DNA of 64,000 nucleotides from Sporosarcina luteola (lineage in GTDB: Bacteria > Bacillota > Bacilli > Bacillales_A > Planococcaceae), in contig NZ_JAMBOK010000001.1 of the NCBI RefSeq assembly GCF_023715585.1, positions 744,001-808,000 of the forward strand. The letters run 5' to 3'. This document shows, in pieces, positions 15,212 to 23,402 of the stretch (positions are counted from its first letter, which is position 1; each line of letters opens with the position of its first letter). The notes under the pieces were generated by a model. It saw nothing but the letters and a program-made list of their open reading frames with translations, had not been told where the DNA came from and searched no databases. The position numbers were made by a program, and so were the translations under genes.

Positions 15212-16714
15212 TTATGCTTTTGGAAAGTCCTGCTTCAACCATCTCAAAAGAGAGACTACGAGCAGAAGATAAAAGATGTAAATCGGCACCGACACGACAA
15301 CTGCGGACGTTTGGATGACCCGCAACCCGCCGATCAGCAACAGCGAAATTGATATCGTTGCCAAAATAGCTCCCCATACCATGCGATGCCATCTTGCGGG
15401 CTCTTGCCCATCCCCTAATTCCTTCGTTGCGATAGCTGATAGGATGTATGTTGCCGAGTCCATCGATGTTGAAAGGAAAATAACCGCCAATATTACGAAG
15501 AACGGCAAGACGATTGCGCTTAGTGGCAATGATTTCAAGATGGAAACGATTGAAGCAGGACCTCCGCTTTCAGCCAAGATGTCTTTGACAGGAAGGATAT
15601 CCTGTAATTGCAAGTTCATCGTATAGCCTCCGAATACCATGAAGTAGATCCAGCCACCGATAGACCCCCATAGCAGCATATGGGTGATTAATTGACGGAT
15701 TGTTCTCCCTTTCGAAATCCTGGCGACAAATAAACCCATAAACGGAGCTGTCGCTGCGAACCAAGCCCAGTAAAATACTGTCCAGCCTTGCGGAAATCCG
15801 CCTTTGCCGATGGGATCAGTATAGAAGCTCATCATGGCGAAATTCTGAATCATCATGCCAAAGCTATTTGTAAAGTATGTCAAAATGAATAATGTCGGTC
15901 CGGTGATGAAAACGAAAACCGCAAGCGCCAGCGCTAAGTAGACATTTATATCGCTCAATCTCCGTATTCCTTTATGGAGCCCCAAGTAAGCGCTCGCTGA
16001 GTAAACGATTGTAATACAAATGACGATGATAGCATCGAGTGTCAGGGTTTGTTTAACTCCTAAAATACTCCCTACAACTGCAGAGACCATTGGGACCCCC
16101 AAACCGAGCGATGTCCCTAATCCCCCCACTAAACTCCAAATAACTAGAATATCAATAAGTTTGCCAACCCAGCCATCTGAATACTTGCCAAGTGCACCGC
16201 TAAGCGCCACACTCATTTTCAAAGATGGACGCTTTCTTATGAAATAGGAATAGGCGATCACAACCGTCGGGAAAGCATACAGTGACCATGCAGAGATGCC
16301 CCAATGGAATAAGCCATACGTCAATGCCCATTCGGCAGCGCCCTTACTTTCTGCTTCAATTCCGAAAGGAGGGCCTGTGAAATAGAAGATCGGTTCAAGC
16401 ATCGACCAGTACATGATGCTTGTCCCCATGCCGGCAGTGAACAGCATCGTTCCCCAACTGAATGTTGAAAACTCGGGTTTGCCATCTCCCAATCTAATTT
16501 TTCCGTACCTGCTGAATGCCAGCCAAATTAAAAGGATGAACAAACCGATTGTCAAAAACTGAAAAGCCCAATCCATTTTATACGTGATCGCAGTCATCAT
16601 ATCATCCAAATAGGGCTCCGCCGTTGAACGATTGACAACTAGTAAAATGGTTGCTGCTACGATGACTGCTATAGACGCCCAAAAGATAAATGGATCAATT
16701 CGTACTTTATTCAT
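15212..16714 (-). CDS. BCCT family betaine/carnitine/choline-type transporter
   Basis: About 500 aa with twelve hydrophobic segments and the BCCT layout. The glycine motif on TM3 reads AGMGTSIMYWSMLEP (94-108), where classic Na+-coupled members read GMGIGL. The tryptophan box reads FYWAWFAATAPF (314-325) rather than YWAWWISWSPF, and is followed by the conserved ARISKGRTIR. It should import a quaternary-ammonium or similar zwitterion, but the changed motifs make substrate and ion coupling uncertain. ATG at 16714 was chosen because it begins the usual family N-terminus and follows GGGGTGGGG; upstream codons read as non-family sequence. First gene of the island. Confidence 0.85.
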   Translation of the reverse strand: MNKVRIDPFIFWASIAVIVAATILLVVNRSTAEPYLDDMMTAITYKMDWAFQFLTIGLFILLIWLAFSRYGKIRLGDGKPEFSTFSWGTMLFTAGMGTSIMYWSMLEPIFYFTGPPFGIEAESKGAAEWALTYGLFHWGISAWSLYAFPTVVIAYSYFIRKRPSLKMSVALSGALGKYSDGWVGKLIDILVIWSLVGGLGTSLGLGVPMVSAVVGSILGVKQTLTLDAIIVICITIVYSASAYLGLHKGIRRLSDINVYLALALAVFVFITGPTLFILTYFTNSFGMMIQNFAMMSFYTDPIGKGGFPQGWTVFYWAWFAATAPFMGLFVARISKGRTIRQLITHMLLWGSIGGWIYFMVFGGYTMNLQLQDILPVKDILAESGGPASIVSILKSLPLSAIVLPFFVILAVIFLSTSMDSATYILSAIATKELGDGQEPARWHRMVWGAILATISISLLLIGGLRVIQTSAVVVSVPIYIFYLLLVVSLLRWLKQDFPKA

Positions 16715-16889
16715 TTTCCCCACCCCTATAATTTTCTGCAATGTAACAACGCATCTCTTTGCTTTGACAGCGCTTCCAACTAAGATTCTAAAAAAGAACT
16801 TAGGACTCCGTTCTAAGAACTTCACAAATTGGATTGCACCGCCAATAAAAATCAGATAAGATTTACTAATCATGATTATTTATTAATAT

Positions 16890-16926
16890 CGATTATTCTA
16901 CCACAGTAAAATTAATAGAACAATCG
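16890..16926. promoter_or_regulatory. Candidate TetR operator (inverted repeat)
   Basis: CGATTATTCTA (16890-16900) and TAGAACAATCG (16916-16926) are inverted repeats matching at 10 of 11 positions, with a 15-bp spacer. They lie in the 300-bp AT-rich gap (16715-17015) between the divergent BCCT and TetR genes. A TATACT -10-like hexamer at 16958-16963 may serve the regulator. I see nothing else in the gap. Confidence 0.45.
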
Positions 16927-17015
16927 TAAATTACAAATTAATATTTCAATGATATTGTATACTTAAAATATATGAGTGAGTGGGAATATGAATTGAAGGA
17001 AAGGAGTGTAGGAAT

Positions 17016-17684
17016 ATGAACAATAAAAAAATTCAAATGAGCCGGATGTGGAAATATTTTATTGAAGCAACAGTTGCTATTATTAAAGAGGATGGTATCA
17101 ACCAAGTAACGATCCGGAAAGTTGCTGACCGTGCAGGATACAATAGTGCGACAATATACAATTATTTTGGGGAAGTTTCACATCTGATATTCTTCGCATC
17201 AATGAAGCTACTTAAAGATTACACTGAGGAAGTCACTGTTACTATGGAGAATGGACAAACGTATTTGGAGAAGTACATGCTCGCATGGGAATGCTTTTGC
17301 AGACACTCATTCCAGCAGCCTGCCATTTTCCATGCAGTCTTCATTATGGATTTAGGCGATCATCCGGAAAAAATGATTGAACGTTATTATGAGATGTACC
17401 CTTCTGAATTGATCAATATCCCGGAAGAGCTGAAACCGATTTTGTTTGAACGCAGCATGACGAAACGTGGCAAGTCGCTTTTGCAATCGGCTGCAAAGGA
17501 AGGGCTTATCGATGAAAGCAGGGTGGATTCGCTTAATGAAATGACTAATCTTTTATGGCAAGGAATGCTGACGAATATATTGAATAATCGGCTCGATTAT
17601 AGTTTGGAAGAAGCGGAAGTAAATACGTTGAAATATATTGGTCAAATGGTGGAGACTGCTATGACGAATGAGATTAAAAGCTAA
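17016..17684 (+). CDS. TetR/AcrR family transcriptional regulator
   Basis: 222 aa. The N-terminal helix-turn-helix (about 14-60) contains INQVTIRKVADRAGYNSATIYNYFG, the TetR signature. The C-terminal ligand-binding part (about 70-215) is not assignable to a known ligand. AAAGGAG precedes the ATG. It is divergent from the BCCT-CocE-M24 genes, the usual arrangement for a local repressor that responds to the transported compound or a product. Control of that operon is inference from position. Confidence 0.85.
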   Translation: MNNKKIQMSRMWKYFIEATVAIIKEDGINQVTIRKVADRAGYNSATIYNYFGEVSHLIFFASMKLLKDYTEEVTVTMENGQTYLEKYMLAWECFCRHSFQQPAIFHAVFIMDLGDHPEKMIERYYEMYPSELINIPEELKPILFERSMTKRGKSLLQSAAKEGLIDESRVDSLNEMTNLLWQGMLTNILNNRLDYSLEEAEVNTLKYIGQMVETAMTNEIKS

Positions 17685-17714
17685 AAAACCGATGGATTAC
17701 CCCATCGGTTTTTT
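17683..17714. terminator. Bidirectional terminator
   Basis: AAAAAACCGATGG (17683-17695)/CCATCGGTTTTTT (17702-17714), between the convergent tetR and DUF2785 genes. Confidence 0.9.
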
Positions 17715-17723
17715 AGGTTATGT

Positions 17724-18554
17724 TTATGCATTCTGCCACTTCTGAATGAAAAAAGAAGCTGTACTTTGCAACTTCGGATAGCGTTTGGATTTTTTCAATG
17801 CGAAATACAATGTTCTCATGAATTGCAGAATGTTAGTACGCGCGTGATAAATCGATGGGGAATATCCTTTTTCAGGAATTTTCCTATCCAGTTTATCAAA
17901 AACTTGCTCCATCCACTCTATTAGAACTTCTTCAGGATAATCACTTTTGGCCAATGAGATAATAATGGCAACTAACCGTTCATCCTCATCATCGACATAG
18001 ACGCCGCCTTTCCAAAAGCAAGAAGTCACGCCTTCCAGAATGATGGGGATCAGTCTTTTTTCCACTAAAGGATGACTTGCAATCATTGCTGCAAGATCCG
18101 CCCCATGAGCAATACTATGCGCCCACCCTTTACCTACCACAAATCCGCGTATATCTTGTTCCCGTAATAGATAGGTTGCGCTTTTCTCCATCGTTTGGCT
18201 TCGTAGTTCGGAATCCATGAAGGGGTGTTCTTGATCCAACCATAATAATGCGGTGAGCCAAAGTGTTGAGAATGAGCGGACAAACACATCATCCGAGCCC
18301 TTTTCTCCAATTGATGCAAATACATATCGATCGGTGATTAATTCCTTAAGGGCATGGATCAATTGGTTTGTTTCCAATTGTTGCTCTGAAATCAATTTGA
18401 CGAATAGTCTATAAATAAGTTCATCGCGCAGCACGCTATCCGGAGACCCCAGGTTTGCTAGCATGTATGAAAAAAGTTCATTTCCATGCAGCACCATATA
18501 GTTTTGACACTGCAATTCATCCATTTCCAACACAAGTTTCATCTGTTGTTTCAT
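17724..18554 (-). CDS. DUF2785 domain-containing protein
   Basis: 276 aa, all helical in character, with the DUF2785 hallmark GKGWAHSIAHGADLAAM (about 147-163) and WKGGVYVDDEDERL (about 190-203). Function unknown; the repeated His and acidic residues could form a metal or active site (inference). ATG at 18554 has AGAGG six nt upstream and leaves 13 nt after the upstream hprK-like gene; the longer frame from 18584 would overlap it without a good ribosome site. Its position after a kinase-like gene suggests a shared transcript. Confidence 0.75.
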   Translation of the reverse strand: MKQQMKLVLEMDELQCQNYMVLHGNELFSYMLANLGSPDSVLRDELIYRLFVKLISEQQLETNQLIHALKELITDRYVFASIGEKGSDDVFVRSFSTLWLTALLWLDQEHPFMDSELRSQTMEKSATYLLREQDIRGFVVGKGWAHSIAHGADLAAMIASHPLVEKRLIPIILEGVTSCFWKGGVYVDDEDERLVAIIISLAKSDYPEEVLIEWMEQVFDKLDRKIPEKGYSPSIYHARTNILQFMRTLYFALKKSKRYPKLQSTASFFIQKWQNA

Positions 18555-18567
18555 TAGTAACCTCTTT

Positions 18568-19494
18568 TCACTGGCTTCCTTCATTAAATTCGGATTCCAA
18601 CCTCTTCTTGAATTCTTCAGCCGCGCTATAGCCTTGCTGCTGTAAATACCAGTTATTCGCCGCAGCCTCGATCAAGCCCGCAACGTCTCTTCCTGGTTGC
18701 AATTGAATTTGGATATGCGGAATCGGAACGTCCATATATGACTTGAATTTCGTGTCCAGTTCAAGCTCATTATTCAATGCATTATCCTTCCATTCGGTCA
18801 ATTCTATATCGAGCGCAATTCGGCTCTCTTCCTGAAAGGCTGCTCGTCCATAGAGCCTGACGACATTGAGCAGACCAATGCTTCGCAGCGCCAGAAATTC
18901 CTTGTTCTTTTCGTCATGTGTTCCTAGGAGCGTTTGCGGACTCAGTTTTTTCAACACGACGATATCGTCTGCAATTAATCGATGTCCCCTGCCGATCAGC
19001 GTATGTGCAGTTTCACTCTTCCCCACCCCGGATTTGCCACGGAGAAGTATTCCGATCCCCGCTACATTGACACACACCCCATGGACCGCAATTTCAGGAG
19101 CCATTTCTTTTGTGACGAAAGCATCCAGCTTTGCACTCATTTCGCTCGTCGAGTCAGGCGTCCGCAAGACGGGTATGTGTTCCTCCGTGCAATATTGCCG
19201 CAATCCAAGCGGCTCAGCCTGATTGGATGTAATAATGATACATGGCGGATCATATTGGACAATATTTGCGATGCGAAGCTTGCATTCATCATCAGTGAGC
19301 GTATGTAAATAATTGATTTCATTCTTTCCAAGGATTTGGACATGCTCTGTGGCAATAAAATCGAATTTATCCATGAATTCCAAGCCTGGTCTTCTGACTT
19401 TCGTCTTTTTCAAGGTTTTATCCAGCATGTGGTGTCCAACAAGAACTTCGAATGAGAATCGCTTTACGATATGTTCGACCGTCAAAGTTTTCAT
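18568..19494 (-). CDS. Divergent HPr kinase/phosphorylase-like protein
   Basis: 308 aa with the full HprK layout. A regulatory N-terminal domain (1-130) leads to catalytic His138 (AVHGV), Walker A GKSGVGKS (153-160), the acidic pair ADD (175-177), an Arg in QPGRDVAG (269) and the C-terminal helix GYSAAEEFKKRL. In Bacilli HprK phosphorylates HPr on Ser46 for carbon catabolite control. Here the family signature after the catalytic core, normally LEIRGLGIINV, is LALRSIGLLNV, so a conserved Glu and Gly are lost. It also lacks the usual lgt neighbour. It may be a second paralogue rather than the main HprK. GGAGGTGA is 8 nt before ATG 19494. Confidence 0.75.
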   Translation of the reverse strand: MKTLTVEHIVKRFSFEVLVGHHMLDKTLKKTKVRRPGLEFMDKFDFIATEHVQILGKNEINYLHTLTDDECKLRIANIVQYDPPCIIITSNQAEPLGLRQYCTEEHIPVLRTPDSTSEMSAKLDAFVTKEMAPEIAVHGVCVNVAGIGILLRGKSGVGKSETAHTLIGRGHRLIADDIVVLKKLSPQTLLGTHDEKNKEFLALRSIGLLNVVRLYGRAAFQEESRIALDIELTEWKDNALNNELELDTKFKSYMDVPIPHIQIQLQPGRDVAGLIEAAANNWYLQQQGYSAAEEFKKRLESEFNEGSQ

Positions 19495-19653
19495 ATCAAA
19501 GCTCACCTCCAGTTTCAAATCGTTTTAGTTAATTGATTTATTTCGTTTTAGTATACCATGTTGGACTGCTATTGCATTCCGAAACGGCATTTCAATTCAT
19601 CCATCATCATTTTTCACTTTCGGGAAAGACTACTTGTGAATGGAGATGAGTGG

Positions 19654-19932
19654 ATGGGACGCAAAAATCGTATTTTAGTTCCTGAGGCACGTAACCAATT
19701 GGATCGACTTAAAGCAGATGTAATGAAAGCAAAGGGATATACTGTAGATAAAGACCAGCCAGATGCCGTAAAATTTGAAGTGGCAAAGGAATTGGGTATT
19801 CCCCTTTCGAAAGAGTACAATGGAAAACTTACATCTGAACAAGCGGGAAAAATCGGCGGACCGATCGGTGGAAATATGGTAAAGGAAATGGTCCGACTAG
19901 CCCAAGAACAGCTGACAAAGGATAAAAGTTGA
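19654..19932 (+). CDS. Alpha/beta-type small acid-soluble spore protein
   Basis: 92 aa. It has the SASP landmarks: NRILVPEARNQLDRLK at the start, KFEVAKELGI (GPR protease site region, compare KFEIASEFGV) and GGPIGGNMVKEMVRLAQEQL at the end. Such proteins coat spore DNA and protect it from UV. It is longer than the usual 60-70 aa because about 15 residues (VMKAKGYTVDKDQPDA) separate the two helices. ATG at 19654 follows GGAG by 8 nt; the upstream in-frame extension looks non-coding. Expression in the forespore would be expected, but I could not find a clear sigma-G promoter. Confidence 0.85.
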   Translation: MGRKNRILVPEARNQLDRLKADVMKAKGYTVDKDQPDAVKFEVAKELGIPLSKEYNGKLTSEQAGKIGGPIGGNMVKEMVRLAQEQLTKDKS

Positions 19933-20369
19933 AATTAAAAAATAATTTATAAAAGATGTTTACCTTATAGTGGAGTGGGGTATTAGTAGAATACAAGGCA
20001 GAACGGAAGTGGAGATGATTGAATAATGATCGATTCCACGAAGATTTGCACAGCCTTGGCGGAAAATTTGCTTTACTGGCAAGTGGAACACTCGTCCGGA
20101 GAATGTCGTTTTCGCTCCGGCCACTTTAGTACGGTAAGAAGTAGGTTTTTTGTGGAAGTGCAACTTGAAGCTGATACCCATTATGGTCGGTCACGAAAAG
20201 GACCACACTTTTTAAAGTAAGGGGTCAGCAGGATCAAACTGCACTGACGGGCGTTTAGGTTTGTCAGGAAGAACGGTTTGAAGCAAGTGAACAAACAATC
20301 AAATTTTCCGGTGCGGAAAGAAGAGCATGGTCCGAATTTTGGACCATGCTCTTTTTATTCGGTTATCAT
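19933..20369 (+). other. Intergenic region of 437 bp, possible small ORF or RNA
   Basis: No recognisable gene. An open frame at 20026-20220 (64 codons, beginning MIDSTKICTALAENLLYW) follows GGAG at a poor 11-nt spacing and matches no family I know. Local pairing such as CCGGAG/CTCCGG (about 20097-20121) and the strong plus-strand terminator at 20322-20356 suggest a transcript in this direction, coding or not. Confidence 0.35.
20322..20356. terminator. Terminator before the convergent SDR gene
   Basis: Perfect 12-bp stem AGAGCATGGTCC (20322-20333)/GGACCATGCTCT (20341-20352), then TTTT on the plus strand. The minus-strand tail is less T-rich. Confidence 0.8.
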
Positions 20370-21128
20370 TTATTTCTTCATGAAATACTTGCGTCCAACC
20401 TTTTCCACCACCCCCGGTGAAAGAGCGTACAATTTGCTTGTGAGCCCCATGATGCCGGGCAAGTTAATTTCGCGAACCGGTTTGCCGATCGTTTGAACGA
20501 CCGCATCTGCAACCGTGCCGACGTTCAACAGATGGTTGCCGAGCGATGAACGATAGTTTCCCGTCCTGTCTGCCCCATCTATGAACGGTGTGTCAATCGG
20601 ACCTGGATGGATAATGGAAACATGAATGCCGAAAGGAGCTACTTCCATGCGTAATGCGTTCGTATATCCGATCAAGGCATGCTTGGAAGCTGCATATACA
20701 GATGCCTTTGGTGTTGCCACTTTTCCAGCTTGGGAACCAATGTAAATGAGTTGCCCTTCTTGTTGTTCCATCATTTGAGGCAGGATGCGCTTCGTCATTT
20801 CAACAGGAGCTATGAAATTAGTATCCATCATTGAGCGGATCGCTTCGTCAGAAAGTAGATGTGCCGGTTCAAAATGCCCTACTCCAGCTGAAAAAATGAC
20901 GATATCCAAAGGGCCGGTCTGCTTCAGTATGCTTTCCATCTCTTCTGTCTTTGTAATATCCGCAGGAATGGGTATCGCACCTTCATTTTGCAATTCCCAT
21001 AATTTTTCCGGAGCCCTTCCCGTCACATAAACAGTATAGCGATCCGGGTGGGATAATAGCCGCATCGCCGTTGCATAGCCGACCCCGCTCGTTGCCCCCG
21101 TCACTAAAAGAGTCTTACGCTTGTTCAT
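20370..21128 (-). CDS. Short-chain dehydrogenase/reductase (SDR)
   Basis: 252 aa, classical SDR. NAD(P)-binding TGATSGVG (about 10-17), NNAG-equivalent FSAGVGHF, catalytic Ser in IYIGSQAG and YAASK active-site motif. Substrate unknown. ATG at 21128 starts the standard N-terminus; it overlaps the upstream MBL gene by 14 nt, so the two genes are coupled. The SDR and MBL hydrolase may act on the same lipid or acyl substrate (inference only). Confidence 0.85.
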   Translation of the reverse strand: MNKRKTLLVTGATSGVGYATAMRLLSHPDRYTVYVTGRAPEKLWELQNEGAIPIPADITKTEEMESILKQTGPLDIVIFSAGVGHFEPAHLLSDEAIRSMMDTNFIAPVEMTKRILPQMMEQQEGQLIYIGSQAGKVATPKASVYAASKHALIGYTNALRMEVAPFGIHVSIIHPGPIDTPFIDGADRTGNYRSSLGNHLLNVGTVADAVVQTIGKPVREINLPGIMGLTSKLYALSPGVVEKVGRKYFMKK

Positions 21129-22059
21129 AATACAGAATCCCGCCTTCTCCAACCGTTTCTCGTACAAGTCCTTTTGATAATAAATAATCTGTTTGGCCGA
21201 TCGTTTCAGATAATGTAAGACCCAGTTCCCTTTCATAGACTGTCGGGAATAATTGCTGCGTCAGTTCATAGATCGTCTTGCTTCCTTCATTTAGCATGGC
21301 GTGCACTTTCATTGCCCGTTCGTGCTGCTTCTGAAGTCTTGATTCGATTAGAGGATGGACATTTTGAACTTCATTCCCATGGCCGCTAAAGACGACGTCA
21401 ATCGGCAAATCTAACAGACGTGTCAAAGAGGCATTGTATTGTAATAACGATTTCGGACGAGCCGCTTCACGATTTGCAGGAGGTTCAATCAATGGATTGG
21501 ACGATACTTTTTCAAGAATAAGGTCGCCCCCGATCATTTCACCGGTCTTTTCATTGAAGAGTACAATATGGCTTTGGGCGTGTCCGAGTGTTTCCATGAC
21601 GATCCAGCCAGGATGTCCTGTCCATTCGTCGCCTTCTCCAATTGTCCGATCCAGTGTCCTTTCCCCCATCAATCGTATTGGCCGCTTCATCTTTTCCACC
21701 CAGTTGAAATACTTTTCCGGCACGCCTTCTTCTTTCAGGCATTGCAAATAAAAACGGTCATGGTACTCCATGAATGACTGGTCCCTTTTCAGCCAAAGAT
21801 CGTTGTACGGATGACCGATCAATTCCGCCTTGCCGAAAGCATCCATCCAACCGGCATGATCCGGGTGGTGATGTGTCAAAATGACTTGCTCTATATCGTT
21901 GAAAGTATAACCAATTTCGGTAAGGCCTCGTTTTAACGCCTCATAGGCTTCGGGAGTTTTAGGGCCTGCGTCTACGAGCGATAAGGCATCCCCTTTTACG
22001 ACAAAAGCGTTGACATCGCCAACAGCGAACGGCGTTGGAATTTCAATTTTATGTATCAT
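21115..22059 (-). CDS. MBL-fold metallo-hydrolase
   Basis: 314 aa. Metallo-beta-lactamase fold with the dizinc motif THHHPDHAG (about 60-68), LGHAQSHIVLF for the next His, GGDLIL and SGHGNEV for the further ligands. A C-terminal helical domain (about 230-310) ends the protein. It resembles the glyoxalase II-like/YflN group; the substrate cannot be told. AAGGAG lies 9 nt before ATG 22059. The codons upstream of that start have no family similarity. It is first in a two-gene operon with the SDR. Confidence 0.85.
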   Translation of the reverse strand: MIHKIEIPTPFAVGDVNAFVVKGDALSLVDAGPKTPEAYEALKRGLTEIGYTFNDIEQVILTHHHPDHAGWMDAFGKAELIGHPYNDLWLKRDQSFMEYHDRFYLQCLKEEGVPEKYFNWVEKMKRPIRLMGERTLDRTIGEGDEWTGHPGWIVMETLGHAQSHIVLFNEKTGEMIGGDLILEKVSSNPLIEPPANREAARPKSLLQYNASLTRLLDLPIDVVFSGHGNEVQNVHPLIESRLQKQHERAMKVHAMLNEGSKTIYELTQQLFPTVYERELGLTLSETIGQTDYLLSKGLVRETVGEGGILYYEQA

Positions 22060-22257
22060 ATTGGTAAACTCCTTCAGTTCCATCAAATTTAGTAGGTATG
22101 AATGGTAATTCAGTCCATTGTACCTCTTTTCCAAAGTCCCGTCACTCTCGATGAACCCGTATTCTTGAAATCTTTACTCTCGGTAGTTTTGTTCGTTATA
22201 TTGATTGCAGCCCTTCTCAGAGGCACTATTTATCTATTTAAAGATGAATTGTAATCG

Positions 22258-22295
22258 TTGACTTTTGTTTGACAATATGCAATAATCACTATAAT
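22258..22295 (+). promoter_or_regulatory. Promoter of the proC T-box transcript
   Basis: Two overlapping readings: TTGACT (22258-22263)-17 bp-AATAAT (22281-22286), or TTGACA (22269-22274)-15 bp-TATAAT (22290-22295). Transcription would begin near 22295-22302. Upstream, 22060-22257 shows no supported gene. Confidence 0.6.
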
Positions 22296-22301
22296 TCACA
22301 A

Positions 22302-22543
22302 TACAAGAGCGTTGATGAAGACAAGTAGAGGCAGTGAAGGAAACAGGAAAGCCGGCCATCGACTGAGAGCCGCTATCCCTCTCCTGCCCCGAACCTGCTT
22401 CTGAGCTGCCATGGAAACATGGCCGTCCCTTTCACGTTACGAAAGCTAGTAAGTTGTGCTGGATTGACTCCGGCAAATTTAGGTGGTACCGCGGAAACAT
22501 GCGTTTTCGTCCTGATTATATCGGGACGGGAGCGCTTTTTTTT
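22302..22543 (+). promoter_or_regulatory. T-box leader, proline-specific (CCU specifier)
   Basis: The conserved antiterminator box AGGTGGTACCGCGG lies at 22481-22494. It is followed by a terminator stem (22501-22515/22521-22535) and eight T residues. In stem I, GAA followed by CCT (22394-22396) fits the specifier loop and reads a proline codon. Uncharged tRNA-Pro should bind and prevent termination, turning on proC when proline is scarce. The specifier is read by eye; folding would confirm it. The gene it controls makes proline, which agrees. Confidence 0.9.
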
Positions 22544-22567
22544 ATTCACTTGAAAGGACGGATGAGG

Positions 22568-23380
22568 ATGGGAAAGATTGTGTTCGTAGGTGCCGGCTCC
22601 ATGGCAGAAGCAATTATTGCTGGTATACTTACTAATGAAGTCATGCTACCAGCTGATGTATATGTAATGAATAAATCAGATGATGAGAGGCTTGCCCACA
22701 TGCAGAAAACCTACGGGGTTTCCATCGTCTGTCAGGATCGAGTTGCCTTGCAGAATGCTGAACTTATCGTATTGGCGACAAAGCCAAAAGACATCACACA
22801 AGCAATGGATGATATTGCGGATTACATTAATGATGATGCGGCTGTTCTATCCGTAATCGCCGGCGTGTCGATGGATACGATTGAGAAAGGCCTAGGTGAT
22901 CGCCCTATTGCCCGTTCAATGCCGAATACTTCGGCGACTATTGGAAAATCTGCAAGCGGTGTTTCAATGAATAAATCAGTGGATGCGATTATGCGAAACC
23001 GTATATTCGAACTGCTGTCATCAATTGGTGTTGTAAAAGAAGTGGATGAAGACGAGTTACATATAGTGACAGCTTTATCCGGCAGCGGACCAGCATATGT
23101 CTATTATATGGTGGAGGCATTGGAAGAAGCAGCAATTGCGAATGGGCTTTCCAATGAAGTGGCACGCGAGCTGATTATTCAAACGTTCGAAGGGGCTGCT
23201 GCTATGTTGCGGCAAACCGGCGAAGAACCAGAACAGTTACGAAAGAATGTGACAAGTCCGGGCGGTACGACGGAAGCCGGATTGAAGGCTCTAGAAGCCC
23301 GATTGTTCAAAGAGACGATTTACGATTGCCTACTAAGTGCAGAAAAGCGTTCGCGGGAGCTGGGCGCACTGTCTCAGTAA
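22568..23380 (+). CDS. proC: Pyrroline-5-carboxylate reductase
   Basis: 270 aa. Rossmann motif [10 protein letters not shown] at the N-terminus and the ProC signature region ([15 protein letters not shown] ... [11 protein letters not shown]) at about 174-255. It performs the last step of proline synthesis, reducing P5C with NADPH in the cytoplasm. ATG at 22568 has AAAGGA nine nt upstream; ATG at 22562 is too close to it. It is controlled by the proline T-box upstream. Confidence 0.95.
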   Translation: MGKIVFVGAGSMAEAIIAGILTNEVMLPADVYVMNKSDDERLAHMQKTYGVSIVCQDRVALQNAELIVLATKPKDITQAMDDIADYINDDAAVLSVIAGVSMDTIEKGLGDRPIARSMPNTSATIGKSASGVSMNKSVDAIMRNRIFELLSSIGVVKEVDEDELHIVTALSGSGPAYVYYMVEALEEAAIANGLSNEVARELIIQTFEGAAAMLRQTGEEPEQLRKNVTSPGGTTEAGLKALEARLFKETIYDCLLSAEKRSRELGALSQ

Positions 23381-23402
23381 TAAGTTAGAGGAGGTTGTTG
23401 AA

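Noticed and set aside
22165-22254. 29-codon hydrophobic frame (KSLLSVVLFVILIAALLRG) upstream of the T-box
   Set aside because: Resembles a small membrane peptide, but it has only a TTG start, no Shine-Dalgarno site and no promoter of its own; could be chance in AT-rich DNA.
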